From assembly GCF_030378205.1 (NCBI RefSeq), contig NZ_CP127385.1:1178001-1242000 (forward strand): a DNA stretch of 64,000 nt. The letters run 5' to 3'. Below are positions 41,585 through 50,714 of this stretch, in pieces. Each line of letters opens with the position of its first letter. The stretch's first letter is position 1. This DNA is from Bradyrhizobium sp. NP1. Lineage in GTDB: Bacteria; Pseudomonadota; Alphaproteobacteria; Rhizobiales; Xanthobacteraceae. Made by a program: the position numbers and the translations under genes. The notes beneath the pieces are model-generated. The model was not told the DNA's origin. It was given only the letters and a program-made list of their open reading frames with translations, and ran no database searches.

Positions 41585-41960
41585 GCGGGATGCGATGGAC
41601 GTGGCCGGTATCGCAAGACGAACGATGCCGACGCGGACGGTGAAGTCGTGTGGTCCTGATGCCCCGACGCTGGCATCAAGCTTCGCAGGTCATCCTGTGA
41701 GGCGACGGTGGCAAGAAAGCCCGGTCACCGGGGAGAGCACGAAGGAAACCGTTAAAACCAATCGCGCGGGGAATGCCGGGATGTTCGGCTGTACCTGTGG
41801 TGACTAACTCGTGTGCTTTCCTTTGCTGCACGCGAGGCTGCGGGTGCGCCAAGCACCCGGCATTCCCTGCGCCCTCTGTTGTCAGGGGGACGAACATTCC
41901 TGCAAAGCTCGGGCGATTTCAGCCGCGAGAACGCGGACCTCTGTCCGGGTTCGTTGATGA
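41585..41960. repeat. Dispersed Bradyrhizobium-type long repeat
   Basis: The stretch matches, from memory, an abundant intergenic repeat of Bradyrhizobium genomes, recognisable by GACGGTGAAGTCGTGTGGTC, CGGTGGCAAGAAAGC, CGGTCACCGGGGAGAG and CACCCGGCATTCCCTGCGCC. Short open frames in it are often annotated as hypothetical proteins but are by-products of the repeat. The surrounding 41195-42030 shows no convincing gene. Confidence 0.65.
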
Positions 41961-42030
41961 TTGAATCTTGAATGTGGTCCCGCTCACCGGCCTGCCAATC
42001 GCGTCCATCGGCTCGATGCGAAGTGGCGGC

Positions 42031-42390
42031 TCACTGTCGAATGATATCGGGCGGAAATGCGCGAGCAGGACGACCCGCGCAGACATTGTCGCGAGCTTTG
42101 ACGGCCTCTTGATGATTTTTCTCGAGCTGGTCCAGCAAAGCATTGGAAATTTCGCACAGCTCACGGTGCTCGGTGGCATATTGCACGATTGCGCTCCAGG
42201 CGTCGGACGACCGGCCGTATGCGACGCAGCGTTCCGGCGTCGCGACGCCTATCGTCCGCCTTGCGGCTTCCGCAGCCTCGCTGCGCAACCGCGCCAATTC
42301 CGGGCATCGACCTTGCGCGTTCGTGTGATTGCAGCATCCGAAAAGGATGACCATCGCGAGGATTGGCGTGCATTTCCACGTCACAGGCAT
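42031..42390 (-). CDS. Exported helical protein with cysteines
   Basis: The 119-residue protein has a signal peptide (TPILAMVILFGCCNHTNAQG) and a helical body with cysteines in GRCPELARLRSEA, PERCVAYGRSSDAW, HRELCEISNALLDQ and RDNVCAGRPA. The cysteine spacing suggests two disulfides across a helical hairpin. ATG 42390 follows GGGAGAA. The frame upstream is not supported. The family is unknown to me. Confidence 0.6.
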   Translation of the reverse strand: MPVTWKCTPILAMVILFGCCNHTNAQGRCPELARLRSEAAEAARRTIGVATPERCVAYGRSSDAWSAIVQYATEHRELCEISNALLDQLEKNHQEAVKARDNVCAGRPARAFPPDIIRQ

Positions 42391-42566
42391 TTCTCCCGCT
42401 CCGTCCGTAGGCCCACGCCGCCCTCTTCGATACGAACCCGGAAATGCCGGCGGTTTCAATGCCGGTGGACGCACAAGGGTGTCGCGTGGGACTCAAAACA
42501 TCGTGCCGGACCGCGCTGTTGTCCCGGTATCCTACCGCTTCCGCGAACCGCGCGTTATGATAGGGC

Positions 42567-43121
42567 ATGACAGAAGACGACATGATCCAGGCCTATTCGG
42601 CCGCTGGCCGGCACTATCACAACCTCCAGCACATCACGGATTGCCTGGCTGCGCTTGACGGAGTTGCCGGACTGAGCGACCGCGACCGCGAAATCCTGGT
42701 GGCGGCGATCTGGTGGCACGACATCGTCTACGACCCGACCCGCTCGGACAACGAGGAGCAAAGCGCCAGGCTGGCGGAACAAGACCTCAGGCCTGATTTG
42801 CGGGATGAAGTCGGCCGCCTGATCAGGCTGACCAGAACCCACAAGGTAGAGCCGGGCGACCCTCTCGGCGCGATCATGATCTCCATCGACCTTGGCATAC
42901 TCGGCGCCGACGCTGCGACCTACGCGTCCTATGCAGCTGCGATCCGTCGCGAATACAGCCACGTCCCGGACGACGCTTATCGCGCCGGACGCGCCGCGGT
43001 GCTGGAAAGCTTCGCCGCACGGCCGGCGATCTATCCGGACGCAAGCTTTGCCGCGCGGTTTGAAGAGCAGGCGCGGGCGAATATCGCACGCGAGATCAAA
43101 TCGCTGCGGACCGATCCTTGA
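42567..43121 (+). CDS. HD-superfamily metal-dependent phosphohydrolase
   Basis: The 184-residue protein has the HD-type pattern of YfbR/predicted N-methyl-D-aspartate receptor NMDAR2C-like proteins: RHYHNLQHITDCLAAL, then AAIWWHDIVYDPTRSDNEEQ with the HD doublet, and a later Asp in IMISIDLGILGAD. It likely hydrolyses nucleotides or phospho-esters with a divalent metal. It is cytoplasmic and stands convergent to the HNH endonuclease gene. The substrate is not known. Confidence 0.8.
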   Translation: MTEDDMIQAYSAAGRHYHNLQHITDCLAALDGVAGLSDRDREILVAAIWWHDIVYDPTRSDNEEQSARLAEQDLRPDLRDEVGRLIRLTRTHKVEPGDPLGAIMISIDLGILGADAATYASYAAAIRREYSHVPDDAYRAGRAAVLESFAARPAIYPDASFAARFEEQARANIAREIKSLRTDP

Positions 43122-43164
43122 GATGTCGAGGAATTCCAGAACGCGCGAGCGTGGCGCGATCCCG

Positions 43165-43722
43165 TTACGGATCGAGTTCGGTATCCCAATAGAGATAGTC
43201 GAGCCAGCTGTCGTGCAGATAGTTCGGCGGGAACAGCCGGCCGTTGCGGTGGAGCTGGTGCACCGTCGGGGCGTAGGGCGTCTGCCTCGGAAACATCTTG
43301 GCCTGCTGCGGCGTCAGGTTGCCCTTGCGCAGGTTGCAGGGCGAGCAGGCGGCGACGACGTTTTCCCAGGTGGTCTGGCCGCCCTTGCTGCGCGGAATGA
43401 TGTGATCGAAGGTGAGGTCCTCGCCGGAGTAGCAGTACTGGCAGATGAAGCGGTCGCGCAGGAAGACGTTGAATCGGGTGAAGGCGGGATGCGTGGACGG
43501 CTTGACGAAGGATTTCAGCGAAACGACGCTCGGAAGCTGCATCTCGAAGGAGGGGCTCCGAACCGCGCGGTCGTAGTGCTCGACGATGTTGACGCGGTCG
43601 AGAAACACCGCCTTGATCGCGTCCTGCCAGGACCAAAGCGACAGCGGGTAGTAACTCAGCGGCCGGAAGTCCGCGTTCAGCACCAACACCGGCCAACCGC
43701 CTTGCGAGACATGTGCGTTCAA
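43165..43722 (-). CDS. HNH endonuclease
   Basis: The 185-residue protein has a central HNH nuclease domain: CQYCYSGEDLTFDHIIPRSK, then TTWENVVAACSPCNLRKGN. It has the two CxxC zinc pairs and the DH..H/N catalytic set of the HNH_5 type. The N-terminal 70 residues (VLVLNADFRPLSYYPLSLWS) are typical of the common stand-alone HNH proteins of alphaproteobacteria, which are chromosomal rather than mobile. The role in DNA metabolism or repair is not settled. Confidence 0.88.
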   Translation of the reverse strand: MNAHVSQGGWPVLVLNADFRPLSYYPLSLWSWQDAIKAVFLDRVNIVEHYDRAVRSPSFEMQLPSVVSLKSFVKPSTHPAFTRFNVFLRDRFICQYCYSGEDLTFDHIIPRSKGGQTTWENVVAACSPCNLRKGNLTPQQAKMFPRQTPYAPTVHQLHRNGRLFPPNYLHDSWLDYLYWDTELDP

Positions 43723-43922
43723 ATAACGCTCCTGACCCCCGGAAGATCGGCTGCGAAGCAGCAGGTCATGACATACTACATGCAGCGTGACGGGATTGTG
43801 AAGAGCTTAGAATAACTTATCCGTGGGGTTGGGGCTGCATGCAACCGATTGCATGACGGCCGTCAGGACCGCTAAACGAGCAATTGGTGGCCACTTTTGG
43901 GCTGCCGTCTGGACGCCCAAAA

Positions 43923-45680
43923 ATGGTCACCTCGTCGCGTTATTGGGAAGCGCCGCGCCGGTTGCGGGCCTTCGTGCGCGCGCACGAAACCAGCCTCGTG
44001 GCCCTGGCGCTGCTCGCCGGCACCATCGGCGGCCTGACGGTGGCGGCGATGAGCGGCGCCGTCACCGTGCTGCATGCCGCCTTCTTCGATCTCGACATGG
44101 GCGAACGGCTGTCGAGCCAGCCGGCGATCGAGCCGCTGCACGCCTTGGTGGTGCCGAGCGTCGGCGGCCTGTTGCTCGGGCTTGCCTTCCTGTGGCTGGC
44201 GCGCTTTCGCCCGGCGCGCGAGATCGACCCGATCGAGGCCAACGCGCTGCATGGCGGCCGCATGTCGTTTCGCGGCAGCGTCATCGTCGCGCTGCAGACG
44301 GTGTGGTCGAGCGGCGTCGGCGCCTCCGTCGGCCTCGAGGCCGGTTACACCCAGCTTTCCAGCGGCATCGCCGCCTCGATCGGCCGCGGCTTTCACCTGC
44401 GCCGCGCCGACCAGCGCGTCATGGTCGGCTGTGGTGCTGCGGCCGCGATCGCCGGCGCCTTCGGGGCGCCGCTGGCGGGCGCGTTCTATGCCTTCGAGCT
44501 CGTGATCGGCGGCTATACGCCGGCGAGCCTCACCCCGGTCGGCGTCGCCGCGGTCGCGGGCTATTTCGTTGCGCACGCCTTCTCGCCGTTGTCGCTCGGC
44601 GTCGGCGTCGGCCCGGTCGGCGACGTGCTCGGCCGCGATCTTGCGATTGCCGCGGCTCTCGGCGTGCTCGCGGCGCTGTTCGGGATCGCGATCATGCGCG
44701 GCGTCGCGCTGTGCGAGGCGCTGCTGGCGAAGACCAGGCTGTGGCCGCCGCTGCGGCCGGCGCTCGGCGGCCTCTGCGTCGGGCTGCTCGCACTCCTCAC
44801 GCCGCAGGTGATGTCCTCGGGGCATGGCGCGCTGCATTTTGCCGGCCTGTTCGCGATGCCGCTTGCCGCGATCGCATCGGTGTTCATCCTGAAGGCGATC
44901 GCCTCGGTGATCTCGCTCGGCACCGGATTCCGCGGCGGCCTGTTCTTCGCGACGCTGTTCATGGGCGCGCTCGGCGGCCGGCTGTTTGCCGCCGGCGTCG
45001 ACAGCATCTGGCCCGGGCTCGGCCTCGATCCGAATGCCTATGCGATCGTCGGCATGAGCGCGCTGTCGGCCTCGGTGATCGGCGGACCGCTCACCATGTC
45101 GTTCATCGCGCTGGAATCGACCGGCAATCTCTGGCTCACCACGGCGGTGCTGGTCGCCGTCATCCTGTCGACCCAGATCACCCGCGAGCTGTTCGGCTAT
45201 TCGTTCGCCACCTGGCGGCTGCATCTGCGCGGCGAGACCATCCGCAGCGCCGCCGATATCGGCTGGATTCGCGACCTCACCGTCGGCCGCCTGATGCGGC
45301 CCGACGTGACGACGGTCAATGCGGATATCGGCATCGGCAGGTTCCGCGAGCGGTTTCCGCTGGGCTCGAAGACCCAGGTCGTCGCGGTCGATGATGAGGG
45401 CCGCTACGCGGGGCTGGCGCTGGTGGTGGAAGCGCATGCGCCGGAAATCGAGCCGGCGAGCGGGCTTGCCGGGATCCTGCACCATCGCCACGCCGTGCTG
45501 TATCCGGGGATGAACATCCAGGAGGCGATCGCCGCCTTTGACGCGGCCGAGGCCGAGTCGCTTGCGGTGGTCGATGGCGACGAAGGTCATCCGGTCGGGC
45601 TCCTGACCGAGGCCCATGCCATGCGGCGCTATGCGGAAGAATCCGAGCGGCGCCGGCGCGAGGTGATCGGCGACATTTGA
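43923..45680 (+). CDS. ClC-family chloride channel/antiporter with CBS tail
   Basis: The 585-residue protein has the ClC membrane fold followed by a CBS-domain pair (about residues 450-570, DLTVGRLMRPDVTTV and YPGMNIQEAIAAFDAAEAES). The usual GSGIP and GREGP motifs read SGVGASVGLEAGYTQ, keeping the gating Glu in GLEAG; the GxFxP motif reads GGLFFATLF. Anion binding is therefore atypical. ATG 43923 is chosen; GTG 43884 is an alternative. A 964-codon frame on the other strand is a composition artefact. Confidence 0.85.
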   Translation: MVTSSRYWEAPRRLRAFVRAHETSLVALALLAGTIGGLTVAAMSGAVTVLHAAFFDLDMGERLSSQPAIEPLHALVVPSVGGLLLGLAFLWLARFRPAREIDPIEANALHGGRMSFRGSVIVALQTVWSSGVGASVGLEAGYTQLSSGIAASIGRGFHLRRADQRVMVGCGAAAAIAGAFGAPLAGAFYAFELVIGGYTPASLTPVGVAAVAGYFVAHAFSPLSLGVGVGPVGDVLGRDLAIAAALGVLAALFGIAIMRGVALCEALLAKTRLWPPLRPALGGLCVGLLALLTPQVMSSGHGALHFAGLFAMPLAAIASVFILKAIASVISLGTGFRGGLFFATLFMGALGGRLFAAGVDSIWPGLGLDPNAYAIVGMSALSASVIGGPLTMSFIALESTGNLWLTTAVLVAVILSTQITRELFGYSFATWRLHLRGETIRSAADIGWIRDLTVGRLMRPDVTTVNADIGIGRFRERFPLGSKTQVVAVDDEGRYAGLALVVEAHAPEIEPASGLAGILHHRHAVLYPGMNIQEAIAAFDAAEAESLAVVDGDEGHPVGLLTEAHAMRRYAEESERRRREVIGDI

Positions 45681-45740
45681 TCGACGGCCGCAAAGGCGCA
45701 AAGATGGCGCCAACAAGCCAATAAAACGGGGAGGAACATC

Positions 45741-46712
45741 ATGCGCGGGCCCGGGGCTGTGATCGCCGCCTTGACGCTGGTCTGGAGCGGAGCCGTCGCG
45801 GCGCAGGATTATCCGACACGCCCGATCACCATGATCGTGCCGTTCGCGGCTGGCGGCGCGACCGACTCGCTGGCGCGGTTTCTCGCCGAGCGCATCCGCA
45901 TGATCCTCGGCCAGCCCGTGATCATCGAGAACGTGGCGGGCGCCTCGGGCAGCCTCGGCGTCACCCGCGCGGTGCGCGCGCCGGCCGACGGCTACACGCT
46001 GAGCATCGGCACCTCGACCACCCATGTGTTGACCGGCGGCCTCTACAAGCTGCCGTTCGACCTGATGAAGGACCTCGAGCCGATCATCCTGATCGGCAGC
46101 GAGCCGCTTCTGATCGTCGGCAAGAAGAGCCTGCCGGCCGATGACTTGAAGGGATTGATCGCATGGCTCAAGGCCAATCCGGGCAAGGCCTCGGTCGGCA
46201 TCGCCGGTGTCGGCGCCACCGGCCAGCTCACCGGCATCGCCTTGCAGAAGGAGACCGGGACGGCATTCGAGTTCGTGCCCTATCGCGGCAACGGGCCGGC
46301 GATGCAGGATCTCGTGGCCGAGCAGATCGATTTCATGATCGAGCCGGCGTCGAACTTCACGGCGCTGCTCGCCGCCGGCAGCGTCAAGCCGTTTGCCATT
46401 ACCGGCCATGCGCGCCTTGCTTCGGCGCCGAACATTCCGACCGCCGACGAAGCGGGCCTGCCAAACTTCTTTGCTTCGCTCTGGTACGGGCTGTGGGCGC
46501 CGAAGGGCACTCCGAAGGATATCACCGCAAAACTCAACGCCACGATGAGCCGGGTGCTTGCCGATCCCTTGGTCAAGCAGCGCTTTGGCGAGTTCGGCAT
46601 CCAGATCACGCCGCTGCAGCAGCAGTCGCCGGAGGCGCTGCGCGAGCTGCAGAAGGCCGACAGCGCGCGCTGGTGGCCGATCATCAAGGCCGCGAATATC
46701 AAGGTGGAGTGA
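45741..46712 (+). CDS. Bug-family (TctC-type) solute-binding protein
   Basis: The 323-residue exported protein has a signal peptide (AALTLVWSGAVAAQ) and the Bug fold: YPTRPITMIVPFAAGGATDS, GQPVIIENVAGASGSLGVTR, LSIGTSTTHVLTGGLYKLPF and VPYRGNGPAMQDLVAEQIDF. Such proteins bind carboxylates or amino acids for tripartite tricarboxylate transporters. No TctA/TctB genes are nearby, which is common for orphan Bug receptors. It starts after GGGGAGG. Its 3' end faces the NHL gene. Confidence 0.9.
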   Translation: MRGPGAVIAALTLVWSGAVAAQDYPTRPITMIVPFAAGGATDSLARFLAERIRMILGQPVIIENVAGASGSLGVTRAVRAPADGYTLSIGTSTTHVLTGGLYKLPFDLMKDLEPIILIGSEPLLIVGKKSLPADDLKGLIAWLKANPGKASVGIAGVGATGQLTGIALQKETGTAFEFVPYRGNGPAMQDLVAEQIDFMIEPASNFTALLAAGSVKPFAITGHARLASAPNIPTADEAGLPNFFASLWYGLWAPKGTPKDITAKLNATMSRVLADPLVKQRFGEFGIQITPLQQQSPEALRELQKADSARWWPIIKAANIKVE

Positions 46713-46778
46713 GCGCAGCGTTTTCAAGCGAGGTGGGAACCGGTTCGCGTGAAGAAAACGCGTCAAAAATAAAATGCG

Positions 46779-47765
46779 CTAGACCCTCTCGAGCTTCTGC
46801 AGGCAGCGCCTGATCCGCACCTCGGCGGGCATCGGCGCCTCCGGAAAGCTGGTCTTCCAGTTGGTGACGCCGACCTCGCCGACATAGATGTCGCCCCTGG
46901 AGTCCAGCGCGAGCCCGTGGGGTGCGAGGAATTTTCCGGTCTCGATGCCGGCCCCGTTCTCGCCGCCGAGCCGCGCGATGCGCTGTCCCTTCGCATCGAC
47001 GATGGTCAGGCGCGGCCCGAGATTGGGCACCTTCAGGTTGACCGGCATGCCGGGGCCGAGCTCGCCGACGATGAAGTTCGGATTCCTGCCGCCACAGCGG
47101 CACAGCGCGCAGGGCCGGTGCAAATTGTTCCATTGCGTCTCGTACTTGCCGTTGCCGTCGAACACCTGCACGCGGTGGTTCTCGCGGTCGGCGACGTAGA
47201 CGAAGCCGTCGGCATCGGTCGCGATGTTGTGCACGATGTTGAACTGGCCGGGATCGGAGCCGGGCTCGCCCCAGCTCATGATCAGCCTGCCGTCGGGCGT
47301 GTATTTGTGGACGCGGGCATTGCCGTAGCCGTCGGAGACGTAGATTTCGCCCTTCGGCGACAGCGCGGTGTGGGTGCAGCGGTGGAACGGCTCGCCGCTC
47401 ATGAAAGGCGCCGGCTTGTTCGGGATGCCGATCGTGAGCAGCACCTTGCCTTCGGTCGTGCATTTGCGCACGGTGTGGTCGCCGTCGTCGGTGCAGTAGA
47501 GATTGTCGTCGGCGTCGATATGCAGCCCATGAGCGCGGGAGAACAGGCCTTCGCCAAAGCTCCGCAGGAAATTGCCGGCGCGGTCGAGCACGATCATCGG
47601 ATGCTCGCCGCGATTGAACACGTAGACACGATCCTTGCTGTCGACCGCGACGGAGGCGACGTCGGAGAGGCTCCAGCCGTCCGGCAGTTTCGCCCAGTTC
47701 TCGACCACACGATAGCGGTGCTCGCCCGCGCCGAGTACGACCGGCACCTGCTGCGCGATGTTCAT
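46779..47765 (-). CDS. NHL-repeat beta-propeller (PAL-like) protein
   Basis: The 328-residue protein is a beta-propeller of NHL repeats (LSDVASVAVDSKDRVYVFNR, HGLHIDADDNLYCTDDGDHT, NIVHNIATDADGFVYVADRE). It resembles the lyase part of peptidylglycine amidating enzymes, including the histidines expected to bind metal. A CALCRCGG segment adds three cysteines. It has no signal peptide. Its start overlaps the stop of the flavin monooxygenase gene by 4 bp, so the two form a coupled pair. Hydrolysis or lyase action on the product of the monooxygenase is plausible but inferred. Confidence 0.75.
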   Translation of the reverse strand: MNIAQQVPVVLGAGEHRYRVVENWAKLPDGWSLSDVASVAVDSKDRVYVFNRGEHPMIVLDRAGNFLRSFGEGLFSRAHGLHIDADDNLYCTDDGDHTVRKCTTEGKVLLTIGIPNKPAPFMSGEPFHRCTHTALSPKGEIYVSDGYGNARVHKYTPDGRLIMSWGEPGSDPGQFNIVHNIATDADGFVYVADRENHRVQVFDGNGKYETQWNNLHRPCALCRCGGRNPNFIVGELGPGMPVNLKVPNLGPRLTIVDAKGQRIARLGGENGAGIETGKFLAPHGLALDSRGDIYVGEVGVTNWKTSFPEAPMPAEVRIRRCLQKLERV

Positions 47766-49546
47766 GGCGTGACCTCCTCGGCGGTTCCTGTCGTGCGCGG
47801 CAAGAGGCCTTGCTCGATCGCCTTGATCTGCAGCGCGAGATATTTCGAGTTGATGCGGCACTGCGCGAGGCTGCCGGCGATGAACCACAGGCCGGGCTGT
47901 CTGGTGCGCACATACATGTTGCGCAGCTCCTGCTCGTCGCCAAAACCCCAGATCGGGCCGACGCGGCGGGCGACGTCGCCGCCGAACAGTTTTGCGACCA
48001 GCTCTTCCTGCGGCCGATAACCGGTCGCAAGCACGATCAGGTCGGCTTTGATCGTCTCGCCATCCTTCATCCGCGCGCCGTCAGCGACGAAGCCGTCGAC
48101 GTCGGCGAATTGCGCAAGGGTGATCTCGCCCTTCACGATGAGGTCGGAGCAGCCGACGTTGAAGTAATAGCCGCCGCCGCGCGTCAGATATTTGAACTGC
48201 CAGCCGGTGTTGTCCTCGCCGAAATCGAGCCTGAAGCCGATCCGTTCGAGACCTTCGAGCAGGCCGCGGTCGAGCGTCTTCGACTGCTCGGTGACGAGGG
48301 CGTGGCTCTTGCGGGCAAGCTTGAGCGGCATCGAATTGGCGATCAGGTCGTTGTCGTCGAGCGTGCCCTCGTTATAGGCCGCATAGACGAGCTGCGCCGA
48401 CGGTTCGATGCTGACGATCAGCGTCGGGCTGCGCTGCATGATGGTCACCTGCGCGCCGCTGGAATAAAGGTCTTGCGCGATGTCGTGGCCGCTGTTGCCG
48501 GTGCCGATCACGATCGCGCGTTTGCCCTTCCAGTTCTCGCCGTCATCGTATTGGCTGGAATGCACGACCTTGCCGGCGAAGTCCTCAAGCGTCGGGATTT
48601 TGGGGACGTTAGGAATGCCGCTGACGCCGGTCGCAAGCACGACATGGCGCGGATGCAGGGTGCGCGTGGTGCCGTCGGCGCGGCGCAGCGTCACGGTCCA
48701 GCGCTGTGCCGCCTCGTCGTAATGGCCGCCTTCGAAACTTGTGCCGGTCCAGAAGTTCAGCTCCATGGCCTCGACATAGGCCTCGAACCAGTTGGCGAGC
48801 TTGTCCTTGGGGATGTAGGTCGGCCAGCTCGGCGGGAAGTGCATGTAGGGCAGGTGGTTGACCTGCACCTGGTTGTGCAGGGTCAGCGCGTGATAGCGCT
48901 TGCGCCAGTTGTCGCCGACGCGTTCGCCGCGGTCGACGATCAGGGTGTCGACATTGAGCTGCTTCAGCCGTGCCGCGATCGAGAGCCCGGCCTGGCCGCC
49001 GCCCACCACGAGCACGGTCGGCTCGCGGTCTGCGTAGTCGGCCGACGCTTTCCGCAGATCGAGCCAGTTCGGCCCGCGAAAGTCGCGCGAATAGGCCTGG
49101 CCGCGCGGCCGGTTGAGGCCGAGCGGCTCCTCGAATCCCTTCAGCTCCTCGAGTGTCGTGAGCAGCGTCCAGGCCTTTGGCCGGTTGCCGTCCGCGGCAT
49201 CGCCGATCAGGCGGACAATGCCGCTGCCGCGCCCGATCGCGGTCTCGAATTTGAACATCGCCTCGATCGCGCTGGTCCCGGCGCGCGTAACGCGGCGTGG
49301 CGGCGCACGATCAGCGTCGAGCGCGAAGGCCTTCGGCCGCGCTCTCGCGGCGAGCGCGGTGAATTCCGCCGCGATCGCCCGAGCGCCTTCGACCGTCTGG
49401 AGGGTCCAGCTCATGGCCAGCACGTCGCGCCAATAGCTCTCGGCGAGGAACAGCGCCGCAAGCTGCGCCGGATTGCCCAGCGCGTTCTCGAATTGCGCAA
49501 ACCAGTTCCCGGCGGTGACCGAGACGTCGTCCGTCCTGTCCAGCAT
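47762..49546 (-). CDS. Flavin-containing (class B-like) monooxygenase with SnoaL-like N-terminus
   Basis: The 594-residue protein has an N-terminal NTF2/SnoaL-like domain (about residues 1-150) and a flavoprotein monooxygenase. The FAD Rossmann motif is VVGGGQAGLS, the FMO signature is FAGKVVHSSQY, and the NADPH motif is VIGTGNSGHD. A late ATGYRP motif follows. It should oxygenate a nucleophilic heteroatom or ketone using NADPH and oxygen. It is coupled to the NHL gene by an ATGA overlap and follows the DUF2855 gene after 82 bp. The substrate cannot be read; the fused SnoaL domain may shape or shield the site. Confidence 0.88.
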   Translation of the reverse strand: MLDRTDDVSVTAGNWFAQFENALGNPAQLAALFLAESYWRDVLAMSWTLQTVEGARAIAAEFTALAARARPKAFALDADRAPPRRVTRAGTSAIEAMFKFETAIGRGSGIVRLIGDAADGNRPKAWTLLTTLEELKGFEEPLGLNRPRGQAYSRDFRGPNWLDLRKASADYADREPTVLVVGGGQAGLSIAARLKQLNVDTLIVDRGERVGDNWRKRYHALTLHNQVQVNHLPYMHFPPSWPTYIPKDKLANWFEAYVEAMELNFWTGTSFEGGHYDEAAQRWTVTLRRADGTTRTLHPRHVVLATGVSGIPNVPKIPTLEDFAGKVVHSSQYDDGENWKGKRAIVIGTGNSGHDIAQDLYSSGAQVTIMQRSPTLIVSIEPSAQLVYAAYNEGTLDDNDLIANSMPLKLARKSHALVTEQSKTLDRGLLEGLERIGFRLDFGEDNTGWQFKYLTRGGGYYFNVGCSDLIVKGEITLAQFADVDGFVADGARMKDGETIKADLIVLATGYRPQEELVAKLFGGDVARRVGPIWGFGDEQELRNMYVRTRQPGLWFIAGSLAQCRINSKYLALQIKAIEQGLLPRTTGTAEEVTP

Positions 49547-49628
49547 GACCGACCTCGCGAAGGGTCGCTCTCCGAGCGTCTCCTTCGCGCAAGCCTATAC
49601 TGTCCGGGACCGCATCAAAAGCGGCAGG

Positions 49629-50711
49629 CTAGTGCAGCGACAGCATGTGGCCCTGTTCCGGTGGAATGCGCCCCGCCAGCGTATCGCGATAGACCTGTTC
49701 CACCGCTGCCGGCCCGCGGCTGTGGACCACCGTCAGCCAGCGTTCCAGTTTTGGCTCGAATGTCGTCCACGCCACGCCGAAGCGCTGGTCGATGCCGCCG
49801 GGCCCCCATTCTTTCGCCCGCTTGCGGATCTGGTCGAAGAACCAAATTGGCTTGGCGCCCGGCAATTGAGGTTCCTCCGGCGTCGAGGCGCGGTGGGTGA
49901 GGCCGATCCGTCCGGAATATTTCATTTGCGCGCCGAACTGCCGGTGCAGCCTTTCGCGCAAGGCGCTGTTGCCGGCCATGTCGACGAAGGCGACCGGCCG
50001 ATCGGCGGGAAGCGCGCCTATGCGGTCATAGGTGACGACGTCGTCGTAGCAGCCGAGCGATTTCACATAGGGCACATTGGCCGCCGATGTCAGCCCGATC
50101 ACCTCGACCCCGCTGCGCTGGCCGTGCAGGAGATGTGCGAGGCCGAACGCGGTCTTGCTGGAGGCCGAAGACAGCATCACGGCGCGGGCGCCGAAAAATT
50201 CGTTCTCGGCGAGATAGTCGTCGACCAGGAAGGAGAGCATGAACAAGGGGCGCAGCAGCGCCTGGTAATCGCCTCGCACGCCCGCGAAGGCGGGGTCACG
50301 GGTCACCCGCGCATAGGCATTATAGACCGGCGCCACGCCCTGGCGGTGCGCGGCCGCATCGCGCAGGCCGCGCTTGCTGACATCGGAAGCCTCGATCACG
50401 AGATGGCTTGCCATCGGAAAATAGCCGAACAGGCGTTCGCCTTCGGCGATGCCGGGATGGCGCGAGGCGACGACATCGCCAAAGCCCCACACGGGAATGT
50501 TGCCGAAGCCTTTTGGCGCCGGAAACAGCTCCCAGTATTTCAGTTCATCGCCGAGCACCGCGTAGGTGATGTTATTCGCGGTGAGGGCGAAGCGGTCGAC
50601 TTGGACCAGGAGGGCGTCATCGGGCAGCGCGGCGCCATCGGGCAGTTCGGTCTCGATCGTCTTGCATTGGCTCAAATCGTCGCGCGCGACGATGAAGTCG
50701 ATGGCTTGCAT
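49629..50711 (-). CDS. DUF2855 family MDR-like protein
   Basis: The 360-residue protein matches DUF2855, a family with the fold of medium-chain dehydrogenases (ITYAVLGDELKYWELFPAP; AVMLSSASSKTAFGLAHLLH as the nucleotide-binding part). It lacks the zinc site of alcohol dehydrogenases, and the glycine motif is changed to SSASSKTA. It likely binds NADP and may act as a quinone-oxidoreductase-like reductase. It lies 3 bp after alkA and before the monooxygenase, in one leftward operon. Confidence 0.8.
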   Translation of the reverse strand: MQAIDFIVARDDLSQCKTIETELPDGAALPDDALLVQVDRFALTANNITYAVLGDELKYWELFPAPKGFGNIPVWGFGDVVASRHPGIAEGERLFGYFPMASHLVIEASDVSKRGLRDAAAHRQGVAPVYNAYARVTRDPAFAGVRGDYQALLRPLFMLSFLVDDYLAENEFFGARAVMLSSASSKTAFGLAHLLHGQRSGVEVIGLTSAANVPYVKSLGCYDDVVTYDRIGALPADRPVAFVDMAGNSALRERLHRQFGAQMKYSGRIGLTHRASTPEEPQLPGAKPIWFFDQIRKRAKEWGPGGIDQRFGVAWTTFEPKLERWLTVVHSRGPAAVEQVYRDTLAGRIPPEQGHMLSLH

Positions 50712-50714
50712 GGT

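Noticed and set aside
41595..41964. Two overlapping open frames with GPDAPTLASSFAGHPV
   Set aside because: They lie in a dispersed Bradyrhizobium-type repeat and are by-products of it; no ribosome-binding sequence or domain is present.
43872..46766. A 964-codon open frame on the minus strand
   Set aside because: It lies antisense to the ClC and Bug genes, both of which have clear family motifs. Its translation is Arg/Ala/Gly/His-rich low-complexity sequence, typical of an antisense frame in GC-rich DNA.
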